64,000 nt of DNA from Durusdinium trenchii (lineage: Eukaryota; Sar; Dinophyceae; Suessiales; Symbiodiniaceae). A program made the translations under genes and the position numbers. Below are positions 23,076 through 34,329 of the stretch, piece after piece. The notes under the pieces are model-generated. The model was not told where the DNA came from. It saw only the letters and a program-made list of their open reading frames with translations, and did not search any database. Where the stretch lies: assembly GCA_963970005.1 (NCBI GenBank), contig CAXAMN010023295.1:565074-629073 (forward strand), in the 5' to 3' direction. Within the stretch, counting starts at the first letter, position 1. The number at the start of each line of letters is the position of its first letter.

Positions 23076-24097
23076 GGTTTTTTCAATTCAATCCGACTGC
23101 GTGCAGTTCAGAAACCTTGCTTCTCCTCAAGCATGCGCTGCATTACTACGGTGCAAATCCCATAGCGCAACCGCTCCCACATCTTCAGGAACTTCCGTGT
23201 CTTCAGGAATTCAGTGACACTGCACCCGCTATCCTGCAAGCATCGCCGGTCCCGGTCCCATGGCGACAGTTTTGACTGAGCTCCTCATGAGGGTGGTTGC
23301 TGATGCGCCAGTCAGTCCCCTCCCAATGCTCTAAACGACGCTCTCCTCCTGCAAACGCAATCTAAACTGTGACGTTGCAGTCGTCGTACCCAGCCCTGAG
23401 CAATCCCACAGATAATCCCACCGTGGAACGCAAAGGATGGACGTGTTCTTCTGCTCCCCTACTAAGGGCCTTACTACCCTGACCAACCATCCTGCAAACG
23501 GTCATGTTGTGGGGGGGGGGCGGGCAAGAGTTTAAAGGCAAAGGTGCATCTCTGACAAGTGTGGAGTGAGACACTGAAATTACGATGATGGTCGAGCTCT
23601 CCTGTACCACGGGTCGCTGGTGACACACACTCACCAAAAAAAGATAAAACAAGTATTTTATATCCAATATACAGTATATAGTAATTTAATATCGATTATA
23701 TCCTCCCCCGACAATCATGGAAGTGGACAACACGTTCTTGGTAGAGGAACATAGTCTTCCAAGGGGCCATTGTCCACTTCAAGGATTGTTGGAGGGGGAG
23801 TACATATAGTGCTTTCAGGTGTGCTCTTTGTGTCATGGTCATGTAACGGTCCTACCGGCTACCACTGGGCTTTGTCGGGGTCTATGTTGAACCCAGAAAC
23901 TGAGACTTTTAGGAATCCGTCCTCATCTCAACCACTACAGTGGGATCTGAAGTAAACCTCCGGCGTCCAGGAGCGCTTCGACACGAGATACGGACACGAA
24001 CCGTAAGGGGTCTCTGAGAGGTGGAGTGGATGCGAACAACGAACCAACCCTCTGTGTGTGGGTCGGGCGCAAGGTTGCCACATCGGTGAAGAAGGCA

Positions 24098-24664
24098 TCA
24101 TGCCAAAGTTATTGCAGCAAAGCTACCATCCTTGAGCACATCACTGCTCATGGTGCATTTCCGGTCCATTGGAAACATCTCCTGGGCTGAGAACAGGGAT
24201 GGATTCGGTTCTAGCATGTTCCAAAAACGGGACCATGCATGCAGTCTCTCCAGCCCTACTAGCAAGACTAACATGCTGTGGGCCCACAGGCTGTGGGCCA
24301 CATGCCTTCGTATGTCCCGCTCCAGCCCAGGTTTGCCGCCCAGGTGTTGCATTCGTTTCAATTTTAGTGAGTCGGATTCTGGCCCACTCATTGTGTTTGC
24401 CAACCTCCAAGTACTCTGATTGATTGGCCTTCTCAGATGTGTCAGTGCTAAACAATGCCAAGCATCCCAAAACACTTTGATTCCATATCCATGAAGACCC
24501 CCATGTACACCATGACCTGGGATTGCATCGCTGAGCGCTCGAAACCAACGAACACTGCCGAAGACGTGTGACCTGTCACATCGAAGAGCTTCACCACATC
24601 TCGCTGGAACATTGGCAAAGCACTCCAACGCTGAAAAGAGATGAACAAAGCGACTCTTTTGCAC
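24098..24664 (-). CDS. Candidate exon region, unknown protein
   Basis: A 188-codon minus frame is open, with plausible sections such as KLKRMQHLGGKPGLERDIRR HVAHSLWAHSMLVLLVGLER. A second frame at 24448-24620 (MFQRDVVKLFDVTGHTSSAV) is equally protein-like, so the true exon structure is unclear. Confidence 0.3.
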   Translation of the reverse strand: MQKSRFVHLFSALECFANVPARCGEALRCDRSHVFGSVRWFRALSDAIPGHGVHGGLHGYGIKVFWDAWHCLALTHLRRPINQSTWRLANTMSGPESDSLKLKRMQHLGGKPGLERDIRRHVAHSLWAHSMLVLLVGLERLHAWSRFWNMLEPNPSLFSAQEMFPMDRKCTMSSDVLKDGSFAAITLA

Positions 24665-24753
24665 ATCGGATCAGCGTCTTGTCGTCCTAAATTTCCCAGA
24701 TCGTCAGCTACGACCCAAAACTGTCTCCAAGATTTTCTCTTGTCCTCAGCTGC

Positions 24754-25636
24754 CTACGCTGTTATCACTGTCGGACTCTTCAGTGAGGGAGGAGCTGCCT
24801 TGACGGCGGGGCTTTTCGGAGGGGAAGCGGTGCCAGCGTTGGCAACGGGAGGAGCTGGATCCTTCTCTTTGCCGATTCCTGGCGGTGGCGCCTTGTAGCC
24901 CACCACTGAAGGCCCTGAAGAAGGCTGTGGTGGTGGAGGAGGAGGAGCCTCCTCTTCCCCCTGAGGCTCCTCTTGAGAATCCTTCTCCGCCTTCTCCTCC
25001 TTCTCCACCTTTTCCTCCTTCTCCACCTTCTCCACCTTCTCCTCCTTCTCCTCCTTCTCCACCTTGGCCTCCTTGGGCTTTAACGTCGGTGGAGGTGCCT
25101 TCACTGGAGTGGTCAGGGATGGCGGCGCTGCTTTTGATGAGGGAGGGGCGGTGCCCGAAGCGGTTTCTTTCTTGGAGTCCTTCTCCATGGGTTTCGCCTT
25201 CACGGGCGTCCGGAGGCTGGGAGGTGGTGCCTTGCAGGGCGTCGGCACGGTGGGATTCGGCGTCGCCTTCACCGCACGGTCCGGCTTCACCGGCGCTGCA
25301 TCCTCACAGGCCTCGGCTTGGCCGCCGGCCTCGCTGGCTTGGTGGGCGGCATCGAGGCGGACGACAGCGTCTGCCAAGCGTTTCTGCATCTCCTTCAGGT
25401 CATTTTTGAGAACCTGTTCACATCATGACAACTGAAACGATGATGCAAGATGTAATTCACGATGAGTGCTCTGCAAACTGTGTCTCCTACAAACCGTCTC
25501 CGTTGAAAAGAACCGCATCTTTGGCCAACCACCCCTCCTGGCCCTGCTGAAGGGTCAAGCACAGCTGATCCAAGAACTTTGCCAACTCCGCAGCATCAGC
25601 CCGGTAGGCATCACGTAGCTGAGCTAACGATGCCAT
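24754..25636 (-). CDS. Coiled-coil plus Pro/Lys/Glu-rich low-complexity protein, two exons
   Basis: Exon 1 (25514-25636) starts at ATG and encodes 41 residues, MASLAQLRDAYRADAAELAK...LAKDA. Exon 2 (24754-25413) continues in phase with VLKNDLKEMQKRLADAVVRL DAAHQ, so the N-terminal ~65 residues look like an amphipathic coiled coil. The remainder is disordered: APPPSL-type Pro repeats (APPPSLRTPVKA, APPSLTTPVKA, APPPTLKPKEA), a run of VEKEEK/VEKVEK repeats at about 24975-25060, then a poly-Pro tract. Total about 260 aa. The 100-nt intron 25414-25513 begins GTTCTT and exon 2 begins GTTCTC, so the junction is flanked by a GTTCT direct repeat. No family recognised; a scaffold or adhesion-like role would be a guess. 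Confidence 0.6.
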
Positions 25637-25821
25637 GACGGACGATCTCTCTTTGAGCCCTAGCTGAGAAAGAACCCATGTCCTCCCACCGAGTAAGGAT
25701 GTCCATAGCCCTAATTGATGCAAATCACCGGTAAAACTACACAGGCTGGAATGTCCGAAAAATCATGGACTTGGAAAAGTGCCCCCAAAGATCATGTTTG
25801 TCCAGAAACGGAGGGATCTAA

Positions 25822-26030
25822 TTACCTACTGTACTCAATCAATCCTGATGCTTCCAGAATCTGAGAGCCTCCCAAAAACATGCGCAAAGGAAGGCTGTAC
25901 GTTAATGCTCTATTGTCTCTATTCAATTCTACATAGACCACCTCTGCCAGGCCGCTAAAGTCGAAGATGCTCGGTGCCGGAGCCGTCTTGCCGAACAACG
26001 GGTTGGAGAAAGTGTTGCGGAAGGACTCGG
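25822..26030 (-). CDS. Terminal exon, unknown protein
   Basis: The frame reads FRNTFSNPLFGKTAPAPSIF DFSGLAEVVYVELNRDNRAL TYSLPLRMFLGGSQILEASG LIEYSR and stops at 25822. Alternating hydrophobic residues suggest beta strands. No family recognised; upstream exons not assigned. Confidence 0.5.
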
Positions 26031-26039
26031 AGGCCGAGG

Positions 26040-26790
26040 CATGCCGAGGCCACCCCAAGTTGAGACGTGCATGTTCTACTCTCGAGGACCCCCCTGGAAA
26101 GGTAACATCTAGCTTATGCTACAAGATTTGCATAGAAAAATCTTGTGATCCTCTCTGAGGCACCATTGTCCGCCAGGAGGAGGGTGACCGGCCATAGTCC
26201 TCTGGTTGCCCTAAGCCAGCACGCCAATCACCTGGCAACATGAGGCCATCAAACTGGCCATCTCCTTGTATCAACGTGGACCCCATTATGTCAGGCCAAG
26301 ATGGGTGTGTTTTTTTTCACCTATTCTTTTGACATGTGGGTCAGCGATCTATCTCCATGTGACGACTTGTTCTCACACATAGCTTTTGGGAAATCTCCAA
26401 AGCATATACAGTATCATATTATTCTGACCTTTTATGGCAGAAGTTCATCCTTCTTTCATGCCAAACAGGAGAAACCAAATATGCATCATCAATTCCTTAT
26501 AACCCTATATAGGAATTTGCTGGGCTAGTGACATAGGAGTTGCGGGCCACAGCGTTCCAGCCATCAGTCAGTAGACAGGGTTGCCAAATGTGGTTAGTAC
26601 ACAGCAGGATGACATAGGGGGTGCGGACGTTCTGCCAGCACATGCACCAACAGTACAGTATAGAATAGAATACCGTTTTCCCATCTCACCCCCTAAATCC
26701 CACATGCTATGTTGGTGGCGTACCCCTAGGTCATGCGTGGTTTAATATAAAACACCTCCTGAAATGCAATCTCACACATTATGGAACAAC
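26040..26790. other. No supported gene
   Basis: Only short open frames were seen. The interval ends in ATAAA followed by a (TG)n tract at 26795-26808 where the mini-element begins. Confidence 0.5.
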
Positions 26791-26796
26791 ATAAAT

Positions 26797-27203
26797 GTGT
26801 GTGTGTGTCACCCTCTGTAACTCAGAGTTCCTTTTCCCTGTTGTTTGTTTACTTACTTTCGCAGGGGGCAGGAGTGCCTTTGCAAGTCTCCTGCCAACGA
26901 AGACGCTTGCAATTGGCAGTGAAGCCAGACCTGATCAGTCTGGCGTACCTGCGACAGTTTTGAACTTTTGCCCAAGCTGTTCCAATCTCTCTTTTTTGCT
27001 TTCATGGTAGTTCCACGATACTTCCCCTAAACCTTTTCCTTCAGCCGCTTTCAGCAGCCGCGCGTTTTGCAGCATGTCACCGCAGTCAAGTGAAAAACTC
27101 TTTTGTTAAAACACCTACAAGTGCTTGGACCTTTCGCCATGCGGTTCTTTCACCTTACTTCCACCTGGGAATTGAGTTAACTGAATACCAATGTCAGAGT
27201 GTG
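26797..27203 (+). repeat. Mini-element 5' terminal repeat
   Basis: Repeat copy 1. It differs from copy 2 by roughly eight or nine substitutions and a few indels, including a 10-nt insertion (CCGTCTGTAA) in copy 2, about 97% identity by eye. The ends TGTGTG...AGTGTG do not follow the TG...CA rule of classical LTR retrotransposons. Confidence 0.88.
26861..26952 (+). ncRNA. Conserved pseudoknot RNA motif, mini-element copy 1
   Basis: Outer stem GCAGG (26861-26865) with CCTGC (26948-26952). Inner hairpin GGCAGGAG (26867-26874) with CTCCTGCC (26888-26895). Its loop TTGCAAG (26880-26886) pairs with CTTGCAA (26906-26912), and loop TGCC (26875-26878) with GGCA (26915-26918). A second hairpin follows, GCCAGAC (26924-26930) with GTCTGGC (26938-26944). 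Single-stranded AACGAAG, GAAG and GTA are shared with the large element, while the inner stem, pseudoknot and hairpin sequences there are different but equally complementary. Function unknown; a ribozyme or replication/packaging signal is possible. Confidence 0.75.
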
Positions 27204-27276
27204 ATTCGCTCAGCCGTCACACTTGGGTGCTGGGTGTGATCCCCGTCACTGGGGCGCTGAAATCATGCTGGAAGTC
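27204..27276 (+). promoter_or_regulatory. Conserved structured leader after the 5' terminal repeat
   Basis: CGCTCAGC pairs with GCTG to close a loop, then CTGGGTGTGATCCCC-GTCACT-GGGG forms a 4-bp hairpin, followed by GGCGCTGAAATCAT. The large element has the same consensus right after its 5' repeat, with different but complementary stem bases. No tRNA primer-binding site (TGG...) was seen at the junction. Confidence 0.65.
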
Positions 27277-27536
27277 GTGTAACAGCTTCCCTTTTTCCAC
27301 CAAACCTTGGATTATCTTAACCGCTTCCTTTTCACCACTGGATCGACTGCCTCAACAGCCGCCGGGCTTGTACGGACAGAAGTATTCGATTGCATGACTG
27401 TATGTTTTTTTGCAGCCTGCTTTGACTTTCAAGCGTGTACAGTGTCCTATTTTCCAACACATGCAATTTGCGATCAGACATGTTCTAATTCACCACCTTT
27501 TCACAAACAAATGAAGTCACCACTTGCAACATGGGC

Positions 27537-27548
27537 GCCGGAATCGGC
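27537..27548 (+). promoter_or_regulatory. GCCG-GAAT-CGGC hairpin before the 3' terminal repeat
   Basis: A 4-bp stem with tetraloop sits a few bases before the 3' repeat. The large element has GCCG-ACTG-CGGC at the equivalent place. The stem is conserved and the loop is not. Confidence 0.55.
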
Positions 27549-27551
27549 GTG

Positions 27552-27967
27552 GTGTGTGCGTCACCCTCTGTAACCGTCTGTAACTAAGAGTTTCCTTTTC
27601 CCTGTTGTTAGTTACTTACTTTCGCAGGGGGCAGGAGTGCCTTTGCAAGTCTCCTGCCAACGAAGACGCTTGCAATTGGCAGTGAAACCAGACCTGATCA
27701 GTCTGGCGTACCTGCGACAGTTTTGAACTTTTGCCCAAGCTGTTCCAATCTCTCTTTTTTGCTTTCATGGTAGTTCCACGATACTTCCCCTAAACCTTTT
27801 TCCTTCAGCCGCTTTCAGCAGCCGCGCGTTTTGCAGCATGTCACCGCAGTCAAGTGAGAAACTCTTTTGTTAAAACACCTACAAATGCTTGGACCTTTCG
27901 CCATGCGGTTCTTTCACCTTCCTTCCACCTGGAAATTGAGTTAACTGAAAACCAATGTCAGAGTGTG
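27552..27967 (+). repeat. Mini-element 3' terminal repeat
   Basis: Repeat copy 2, in the same orientation as copy 1. The left edge is GTGTGTGCGTCACC and the right edge AGTGTG, then unique sequence GCCAGGGTC. The best guess for a target duplication is GTGTG at both outer edges, but low complexity prevents proof. Confidence 0.88.
27624..27715 (+). ncRNA. Conserved pseudoknot RNA motif, mini-element copy 2
   Basis: Same structure as in copy 1, with a single substitution (GAAG to GAAA) just before the last hairpin. All stems are intact. Confidence 0.75.
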
Positions 27968-27999
27968 TGCCAGGGTCATTTCTGCATGTTTTGACCTGA

Positions 28000-28700
28000 T
28001 GAGATCGGAGGTGTGGCATAATATAGATTATTTCCCCGTTTTTCCCCACCCATCGTTTCACTGGTCCTATCTCACTTTCCTGCGGCATATGCTACAATAA
28101 ACAATAAGGGAAAAACGCCAGGAAAGCATCGCATTGTTGGTAGACGCTACGTAGTAGGTCACATTGATTGTAGGCGTCCATGAAACAAGGCCGGGTCAAT
28201 AGTCTGGAACATTATAGGCACGTGATGTGCCTCGTCCACCATGTTTAATCTCTGTCTACTCCCTCTTCAATCCTAAGAGGCATTTCGGGTCTAGACTAAC
28301 AGCACGGTCAACCCAATTGAATATCTCCAGATCAACTCTTCAGCACAACTACTGCAATCCAAAACTAAAAGGACAAACATAACCATCCCTCCAAAAACGA
28401 TGCAGCTTGACACACCCTGTTTGGTGATCGACAATTACCGTCTTCCCAAAGGGCCATGCCATCCACGGGGGCATCTTCCAATCCGCAGGTCTATCGAGCT
28501 TTTGAGAACCTGCTGACCCGCCATGTCTCGACCCCCCACACGTACAGCGATCGTTCAATCCGGGGGCCCCGCCCCACTACAACACGTAGCAAGGGGCGGT
28601 GTATATCAGCGATACAGACTCGGCTTTGGTGCGTGCATCCAAATGGGGGGGGGCTTTGTTAAGTCTACCAGTCTACATGGCTTATGAATATTGATGGGTT
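28000..28700. other. No clearly supported gene
   Basis: A weak minus frame at 28349-28558 (KMPPWMAWPFGKTVIVDHQT GCVKLHRFW) and a competing plus frame are present. Neither is convincing. Confidence 0.4.
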
Positions 28701-28739
28701 CTCCGATCTCCCATGTGCTTATGTTGCGGCTTATTCCTT

Positions 28740-28985
28740 CCGGTGCATCGTCCCGATGACCGGTAAAACCGTCCGCCTTTCGCACGGAAGAGATGCTGTT
28801 CGTCACCATGGCCCTGCCCCGCACTCACGGCGCGCAGCTGCAAACTGTCCACCACGAAGCCGCCTCCGACTCGGGCCACGGTCGCTCCGTCCGTGGTATC
28901 CTTGCGGGTCCCTAGAATGAAACGGAGTACCACGTCATATAGGGTGATTGTCGTTGACAAACGCCCATTTGCATCTGTTTTACAT
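28740..28985 (-). CDS. Candidate coding exon, unknown protein
   Basis: The minus frame reads DANGRLSTTITLYDVVLRFI LGTRKDTTDGATVARVGGGF VVDSLQLRAV..., typical of a folded beta-rich protein. Edges unresolved. Confidence 0.42.
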
Positions 28986-29985
28986 GTTAGCACTCTCTGC
29001 AGAGCTCTCGCTCCTGCTTGGATTTGGAAAAGGTCAATTCATACCAATCCAACTGGATGTTTGACCATACCCAAACCATCCATGTACGGAATAGTACCTA
29101 CCCCATGCAGGACCCAAATGTGACAAATGTAAGTAGCATACGTTAAGTATGGCATTGTTGTATTGTACATATAGTTAAGACATTATTCCTCATTTAATCC
29201 GTTCCTCTCTATCTCTGTTTGCACAAGTCCGTGTGAGTTCTGAACTATGTTGTTGTTAATGTTGTGAAAGAAAAATTGTTTTGGATGTTTTTTGTTGTGG
29301 AAAACGGTTCTGGAAATTTCTATGTTGTAGCCAATGTTGTGGAAAGAGGTTTGTTAATGTTTATGTTGAACAATGTTGAACACACTGCTGTTGGAAATGA
29401 ACCTTGGACATTTCCACGTTCCAAGGTGTAGCTTGTGGCCCATGCTACAGCTTGTAGAATGGATGTTGGTGGGTGTGCTGGATATGTGTAAGTTGTTGGA
29501 GGTGGGATGGGTGTTGTGGGAATGTTTTGTGTGATGCTAGTTGCCACACTGCCACACGCACCTCTGCCACTGCAAACAAATCTTCTCACACATCACCAAT
29601 CCCCATTAAACCAAAAAACTAACTCACAACATAGAACACAACATCAACATTTGATCTGGAAATACAACATTTTGACAAACGATAGCAAGGTGCAATGTCC
29701 TGTTCCGCCCAATGGTTGGCATCACCGGTGCGGACACACTGGATGGGCCAGCGGGCTTTGGGCTGGTCAGCATCACATCGAAGCAATCGCAGGGATGCAA
29801 AAAATGAAAGGTTCGTCACTGAACTGGCTAGGTATACGATTACAAGCTTTATGCGTCGCTCGAGAAAATCGGGAAAATCCAATCTCACATAATTAGATCG
29901 GCTTGATAAGCCTTTGGGAAAACGGGGGCTCTGCCCACTAGGCCTCTTTTTCTAAATGCCATGGATAGTCATGGCCCATCTGCCC

Positions 29986-30911
29986 TCACAGCTTCGCCAA
30001 GCGGCCTAAGATTCGATAGGGCCCGCAGATGCCCGAGTTCTCGTCCTCGTAGCGGATCTCAAAGTCGTGGATGGCAATTTGCATGCCTCGCTGCCCCGTG
30101 GCGGTGAACCATCGGTTCATGCATGGAATGACCCTGTAGATGATGTTTGATCATGAAAATCCCATCAAAATTCAACAAGTGTGAAATAAGTCATAATAAG
30201 TACAGTAATTGTAAAGTAAGTGTGCCTTGCAAACATGTGGGGACCTTGACATCCAACTGTCAAATTATTCGTGACGTGAGCATCTGAGTGCTGATAAGAA
30301 CACCATCACCACGCGCCTACACCTGCCATCCTCCTGATTCACCGCCGCACACGCATCACACGTATGTCCTGTCCAAGCGTCCGTTGTTGAGAATGTCCCG
30401 GAGGAGCTTGGCCAACTTCCGGCGGAGCCAGCTGGAGCCGGCCTCCTTCTGCACGCGCACCGAGCCGTGCATCTGCTGCGGCGGGGGCTTCGCCGGCTGC
30501 TTTGGGGGCTTGGCCTTAGGGGGTCCGGTCAGGGGATGGGCCAAACGAATCTCCTTGGTGAGGGATCTTTCAGGCAAAATCATGAGCTGCGATATCCAAA
30601 GGCTCAAAGTTGGAGTATGATGAGTCATGCGAGTTTGATGTTGCTGGGCATCACAAGACCCAAAAAAAACAAAAATTACGACCACACATACTGTGAAAAC
30701 ACATGTCACTGGCTTACTCGGAAAGGACGGGACTCGCTGAACCACTCTGCGGATCCTTTTCGACAACACTTCTTCAGGAGTAATTATCCTGGACCTGGAT
30801 CTGTCCGCCTCAAAGCCATGGGGCAAAGGCTTCTAGAAGCTTGGAGGCCAACTTGATGGTCTTGGTCTTAGCAGCCTTGACGTCATGGAAGTTCCAATCT
30901 GATGATCTTTC
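29986..30911 (-). CDS. 3' end of an unknown gene, three exons
   Basis: Exon 30360-30586 follows ATATCGCAG, reads LMILPERSLTKEIRLAHPLT GPPKAKPPKQPAKPPPQQMH ...SSWLRRKLAKLLRDILNNGR, and ends phase 2 at a GTGATG donor. Exon 29986-30133 follows CTACAG in matching phase and reads VIPCMNRWFTATGQRGMQIA IHDFEIRYEDENSGICGPYR ILGRLAKL before TGA. An upstream frame (to 30911, after CCTGCAG) reads ERSSDWNFHDVKAAKTKTIK LASKLLEAF and is probably the preceding exon, though its donor is not clear. A Pro/Lys linker joins helical segments. No family recognised. Confidence 0.6.
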
Positions 30912-31382
30912 CTGCAGGGGATGCGGCTCAAATGCTGAACAACCGAGACCTACCACTACCACGTGCTGTTTTGCAAGGCATGACCAACCTCATCCGCAGT
31001 ACACACTGACATGGAGTAGTCAAGCGCAAAAATCCGCCATATGATATGGAGATGTCTTGCCATCCATAATGGGGGGAGAATCATCAACAGTCTACATTAT
31101 CATATCATATCAAGAATATATAATGTATTTTATCTTATCTGGTGAGGCTCTCAGCTTTTTCCCCCACAATACCTGCCTCGCTCCGTCCAGGGCCCATCAC
31201 CAAGATCACATTTTGGATAAGTACCATCAGGCGGTGATGACCCGCCTCACAAGAAGTCATCAGCCACTAGGCTTGAATTCCGAACATGCACATGGAACCT
31301 GAAAATGGACCTGTGGAAAACTAGCTTCCTCCACAAACCAGTGGTTTTCAGGTTCCATGTTAATTTTGCCGGGGAGTAGTTA

Positions 31383-32328
31383 TTGGATGTTATTGGATGT
31401 ATGCACGTTCTGCTGTGTGGCACCCAATCTCTGGAGACGAGATGCGGTCCCGTCGCGAGGACTACACCCCAACCTTGGCATACTAAGCATTTAGCGTACT
31501 TTTCGACTGAGTCCCCGACGTTAAGCTTCCCCATTTTGAGCTCCAGGTGCACCATATCCAGAATGCCCGCTGTCAAAATCAATGGCAAATGGAGATTGTT
31601 CAGCCTCATTGGGCGCGGTGCTGAGGCGAGGCCGCTTCTTCAATTGATTCCAGACACACGTCTCCAACAATGAAAAAAGGATGGAATATGGTTCAATCAA
31701 ACCCGCACTTGTGCATTTCTATCTGAAACCCATCTATCAATAGCTCCGTAGCGGCTTGGGTTTCATCAATCCTCACCTCGCCAGGCAGCCGTGAGGAACG
31801 CAGCTGGGCCCGTTCGATGTGCAGGATGCCTTTCAGTCTCCGGTTGGTGCGCCGGGTTGGAGTGGTGCATGTCTAGGCACCCTCCAACCACTTCCAGCCG
31901 ACGTCACAGGTACCTGCTCAGCAACCCTCTAGTTAGACCCTAGGGATCCAAGTACCTTCTCAGAAGGTAATTGGACCCTCCACACCCACATAACAGTGTC
32001 TCCAATCACCTTCTGAGAAGGTGTTTGGATCCCTAGGGAGAGGGTGCTGGTTGATGGTTTTCTTCTCATTTTGGTCCCCAAGACCCATGTTCTCACCTGA
32101 GACCTGCTTCTTCGAAAACTCCAACCCGGAGTAACGACGACTCGCTCCGTGTCGTTCACCTTGGGAAGGCTGGATCTTGATGTTCTGCTTCGGCATGAGC
32201 AAGAACTCCACTAATTGCTTCCTGCAGGAAGTCAGGAACGCGACCAGGGGGCCCACCCACTTTTGGGTGGGCCAGCCATCGTTTTCAACTCCATGATCCA
32301 CCAGAAGCGCAAGCAAACATCTCAAAAG
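31383..32328 (-). CDS. Several exons of an unknown gene
   Basis: Exon 32160-32328 follows ATCGGCAG and reads LLRCLLALLVDHGVENDGWP ...LVAFLTSCRKQLVEFLLMPK QNIKIQPSQ, ending at AAG-GTGAAC. Exon 31777-31872 follows GCCTAG and reads ...RRTNRRLKGILHIERAQLRS SRLPGE, ending at GAG-GTGAGG. Around 31500-31640 two overlapping frames (KKRPRLSTAPNEAEQSPFAI and MRLNNLHLPLILTAGILDMV) compete. The splicing between blocks is not resolved. No domain recognised. Confidence 0.45.
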
Positions 32329-33603
32329 CTGCCGATGCCTCGTGATGTTCAATCCCAAGAACCCACTTTCCAACAGACAGAGCCTGACAATGTGGTCGAA
32401 GAGCCTGTCCACGCCCTTGTTGATGCGACCCCGAATGCCACCTCAGTCCAAGAACCACAGAATCCCAAATGTCAACCTTGCTCTCCTGAAAATTACTATT
32501 TAGATATCACTGATCTATCACGGCCTCTGGAAGCGAAGAAGCTGAAAAAGCCGCGGAAGATTCGGAACCTCAGTCAAGATCGGTTGTATGCATGGTCACA
32601 AAATGACACATCCTACAACCAACGCCTATACCTGTGTTGTTTTGCCTTGTTTTGTGGTTGTTTGGCTCTCATTGGCCCTCCAAAAACCTCCCCTCACACC
32701 CTGACACGGATCTGAAGTGGCCACCTTCTGGCAAAGAAGTGCCGATTGGTTGGGTCTATCCTAATACCTGTAACAGTGGAATGATGGTTAGTAAAGGCCT
32801 TGTCCAAAAATGATGATAATTGTTTACTGACTGTACCGATTGGTAACGGTATGATCTTGTTCATCATTGACTTTGTGATACTTTGTGCATCCCACCTTGT
32901 AAGTGTAGCATGAGTCCATTCGTGGGGGTGTCTCTTAGCCAGGTGGAATCAAGTGAACATGCTTCATGGGTTCACTGGCATCCTCTGACCCCTGAGTGCC
33001 CGACACTCGAAGCACAGGTCCTTGGCAAGACATACACACACACACCAAAAAACACCAAACAAATCTCGATCAGTCCGCTGTTGCCCATGTTGAATTGATG
33101 CTCTTCGGGGATCTTTCACTTGGCCATCGGATGCTCATCGGAATTCTGGAGCCAGTGGCTGCACTATTCTTTCAAGTCCCACGATGCCACACGTCTGCTT
33201 GGTACGGCCGCGGTGGGGTGCAGCACACGACAAGCATCCAGAGGACGCTTTTAGGGGCTCCGATTGAAAAAACGTACAGTAATAACCATCTCTTCAGACT
33301 TGCGATGGAAATCCCAAGTTCCCAGAACCAAAATTCTAATGTGATATGATGTCGAGCTGTGTTCTTAAAGCCTTTCCAGAGTCCAGCGCCCAAATCTAGG
33401 AAACATGTTCAAGAAACCCCTTCTGGGCACATGGCATCATAGCTACCCAAGCGCAAACACTGGCGGCTGAACCGTGCGCTCTTTCTTGGGATACATCTTA
33501 AACCAAGACAAAAGACCTCCCTAAACTCGGACCTAACTAATATCTAGGTCACTGTTAGACAAATATATATATATACAGTATATATATATATATATGCGGT
33601 AAC

Positions 33604-33793
33604 TCTAAACGTGCCTCCTGTTTCTTGGACCATCTTGCACCCGCGACGTGCGGCCGCCGAGCACACCAAGCATCGGATGGTCCGCCCCAGCGACGCGCCC
33701 GGCTGCTTGATGCCATCGGAGCCCACCGTGAGACGTTCCTCCACTTCCACCACCACGGTGACAAGCCCCACAATGGCCACCACGAATTCAATC
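33604..33793 (-). CDS. Coding exon, unknown protein
   Basis: After GTTGAG the frame reads IEFVVAIVGLVTVVVEVEER LTVGSDGIKQPGASLGRTIR CLVCSAAARRGCKMVQETGG TFR and ends at a GTTACC donor in phase 0. The first 16 residues are hydrophobic and may be a membrane segment or core strand. No family recognised. Confidence 0.5.
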
Positions 33794-33931
33794 CTCAACA
33801 CATGGCAGCCATGGATTCTGTGACAGGTGGATTCTAGAACATTCCGTTTGGGATTCTGTCTGGAGAGCCCACTGCAAAGCTAGGGAATGCTATGGAGAGC
33901 GAGCCCAAAAAAGTTTTCGGCATTGCTTGAG

Positions 33932-34130
33932 CTAGCAATGAGTCAAGACAAATTCTGATTGTGCCGCACCGTGCGCCGGCAGGACTCCCACGGATAATTC
34001 AAACATGGTGATCATATTGTACTTGTCACCGCGCCGAAAACGAGTTGGGATTTCACGGGTCATGGTACTGCCAAACCGGTCGGATTGACCGGCCTTCCAT
34101 CGAATTTGGCAACAACGAGGCCCTGCCGTC
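33932..34130 (-). CDS. Candidate terminal exon, unknown protein
   Basis: The minus frame reads RWKAGQSDRFGSTMTREIPT RFRRGDKYNMITMFELSVGV LPAHGAAQSEFVLTHC and stops at 33932. Plausible but unsupported by clear splice sites. Confidence 0.35.
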
Positions 34131-34329
34131 GAAAGAGCCACACCGTTCACCCACGTCGAAGCATCGGGATGATGCCACGGCGCTCAGTCTTCAGCCCTTT
34201 CACCGGCGGCCGTTATATCGCTGCATGCCTTTCTTTGGTCCTCCTTGTATGCAATATGATCTGGTATGTCACATATCTGCGCCTTCCCCTCAACACTTAC
34301 GCCTGCCACTACGCCGGGGCAAGAGTTGA

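Larger units (their letters stand above)
26797..27967 (+). mobile_element. Mini-element with terminal direct repeats (TRIM-like), relative of the 37-48 kb element
   Basis: Two direct repeats of about 407 and 416 bp flank a 348-bp interior with no ORF of substance. The repeats start TGTGTGTGTCACCCTCTG and end ACCAATGTCAGAGTGTG. They are homologous end to end to the terminal repeats of the large element on the opposite strand: GTACCTGCGAC, TTTCATGGT, ACACCTACAA and AACTGAAAACCAATGTC are shared. The interior keeps only the two ends found in the large element: the leader (CGCTCAG ... CTGGGTGTGAYCC ... GGCGCTGAAATCAT) and a GCCG-NNNN-CGGC hairpin before the 3' repeat. This fits a non-autonomous derivative mobilised in trans. 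The outer edges lie in TG-rich DNA. Confidence 0.85.

Noticed and set aside
26861..26952. Hammerhead, HDV-like, twister or pistol ribozyme
   Set aside because: No CTGATGA...GAAA hammerhead core; the order of stems does not match the HDV double pseudoknot; pistol has a different position for its second stem strand; twister consensus bases are absent.
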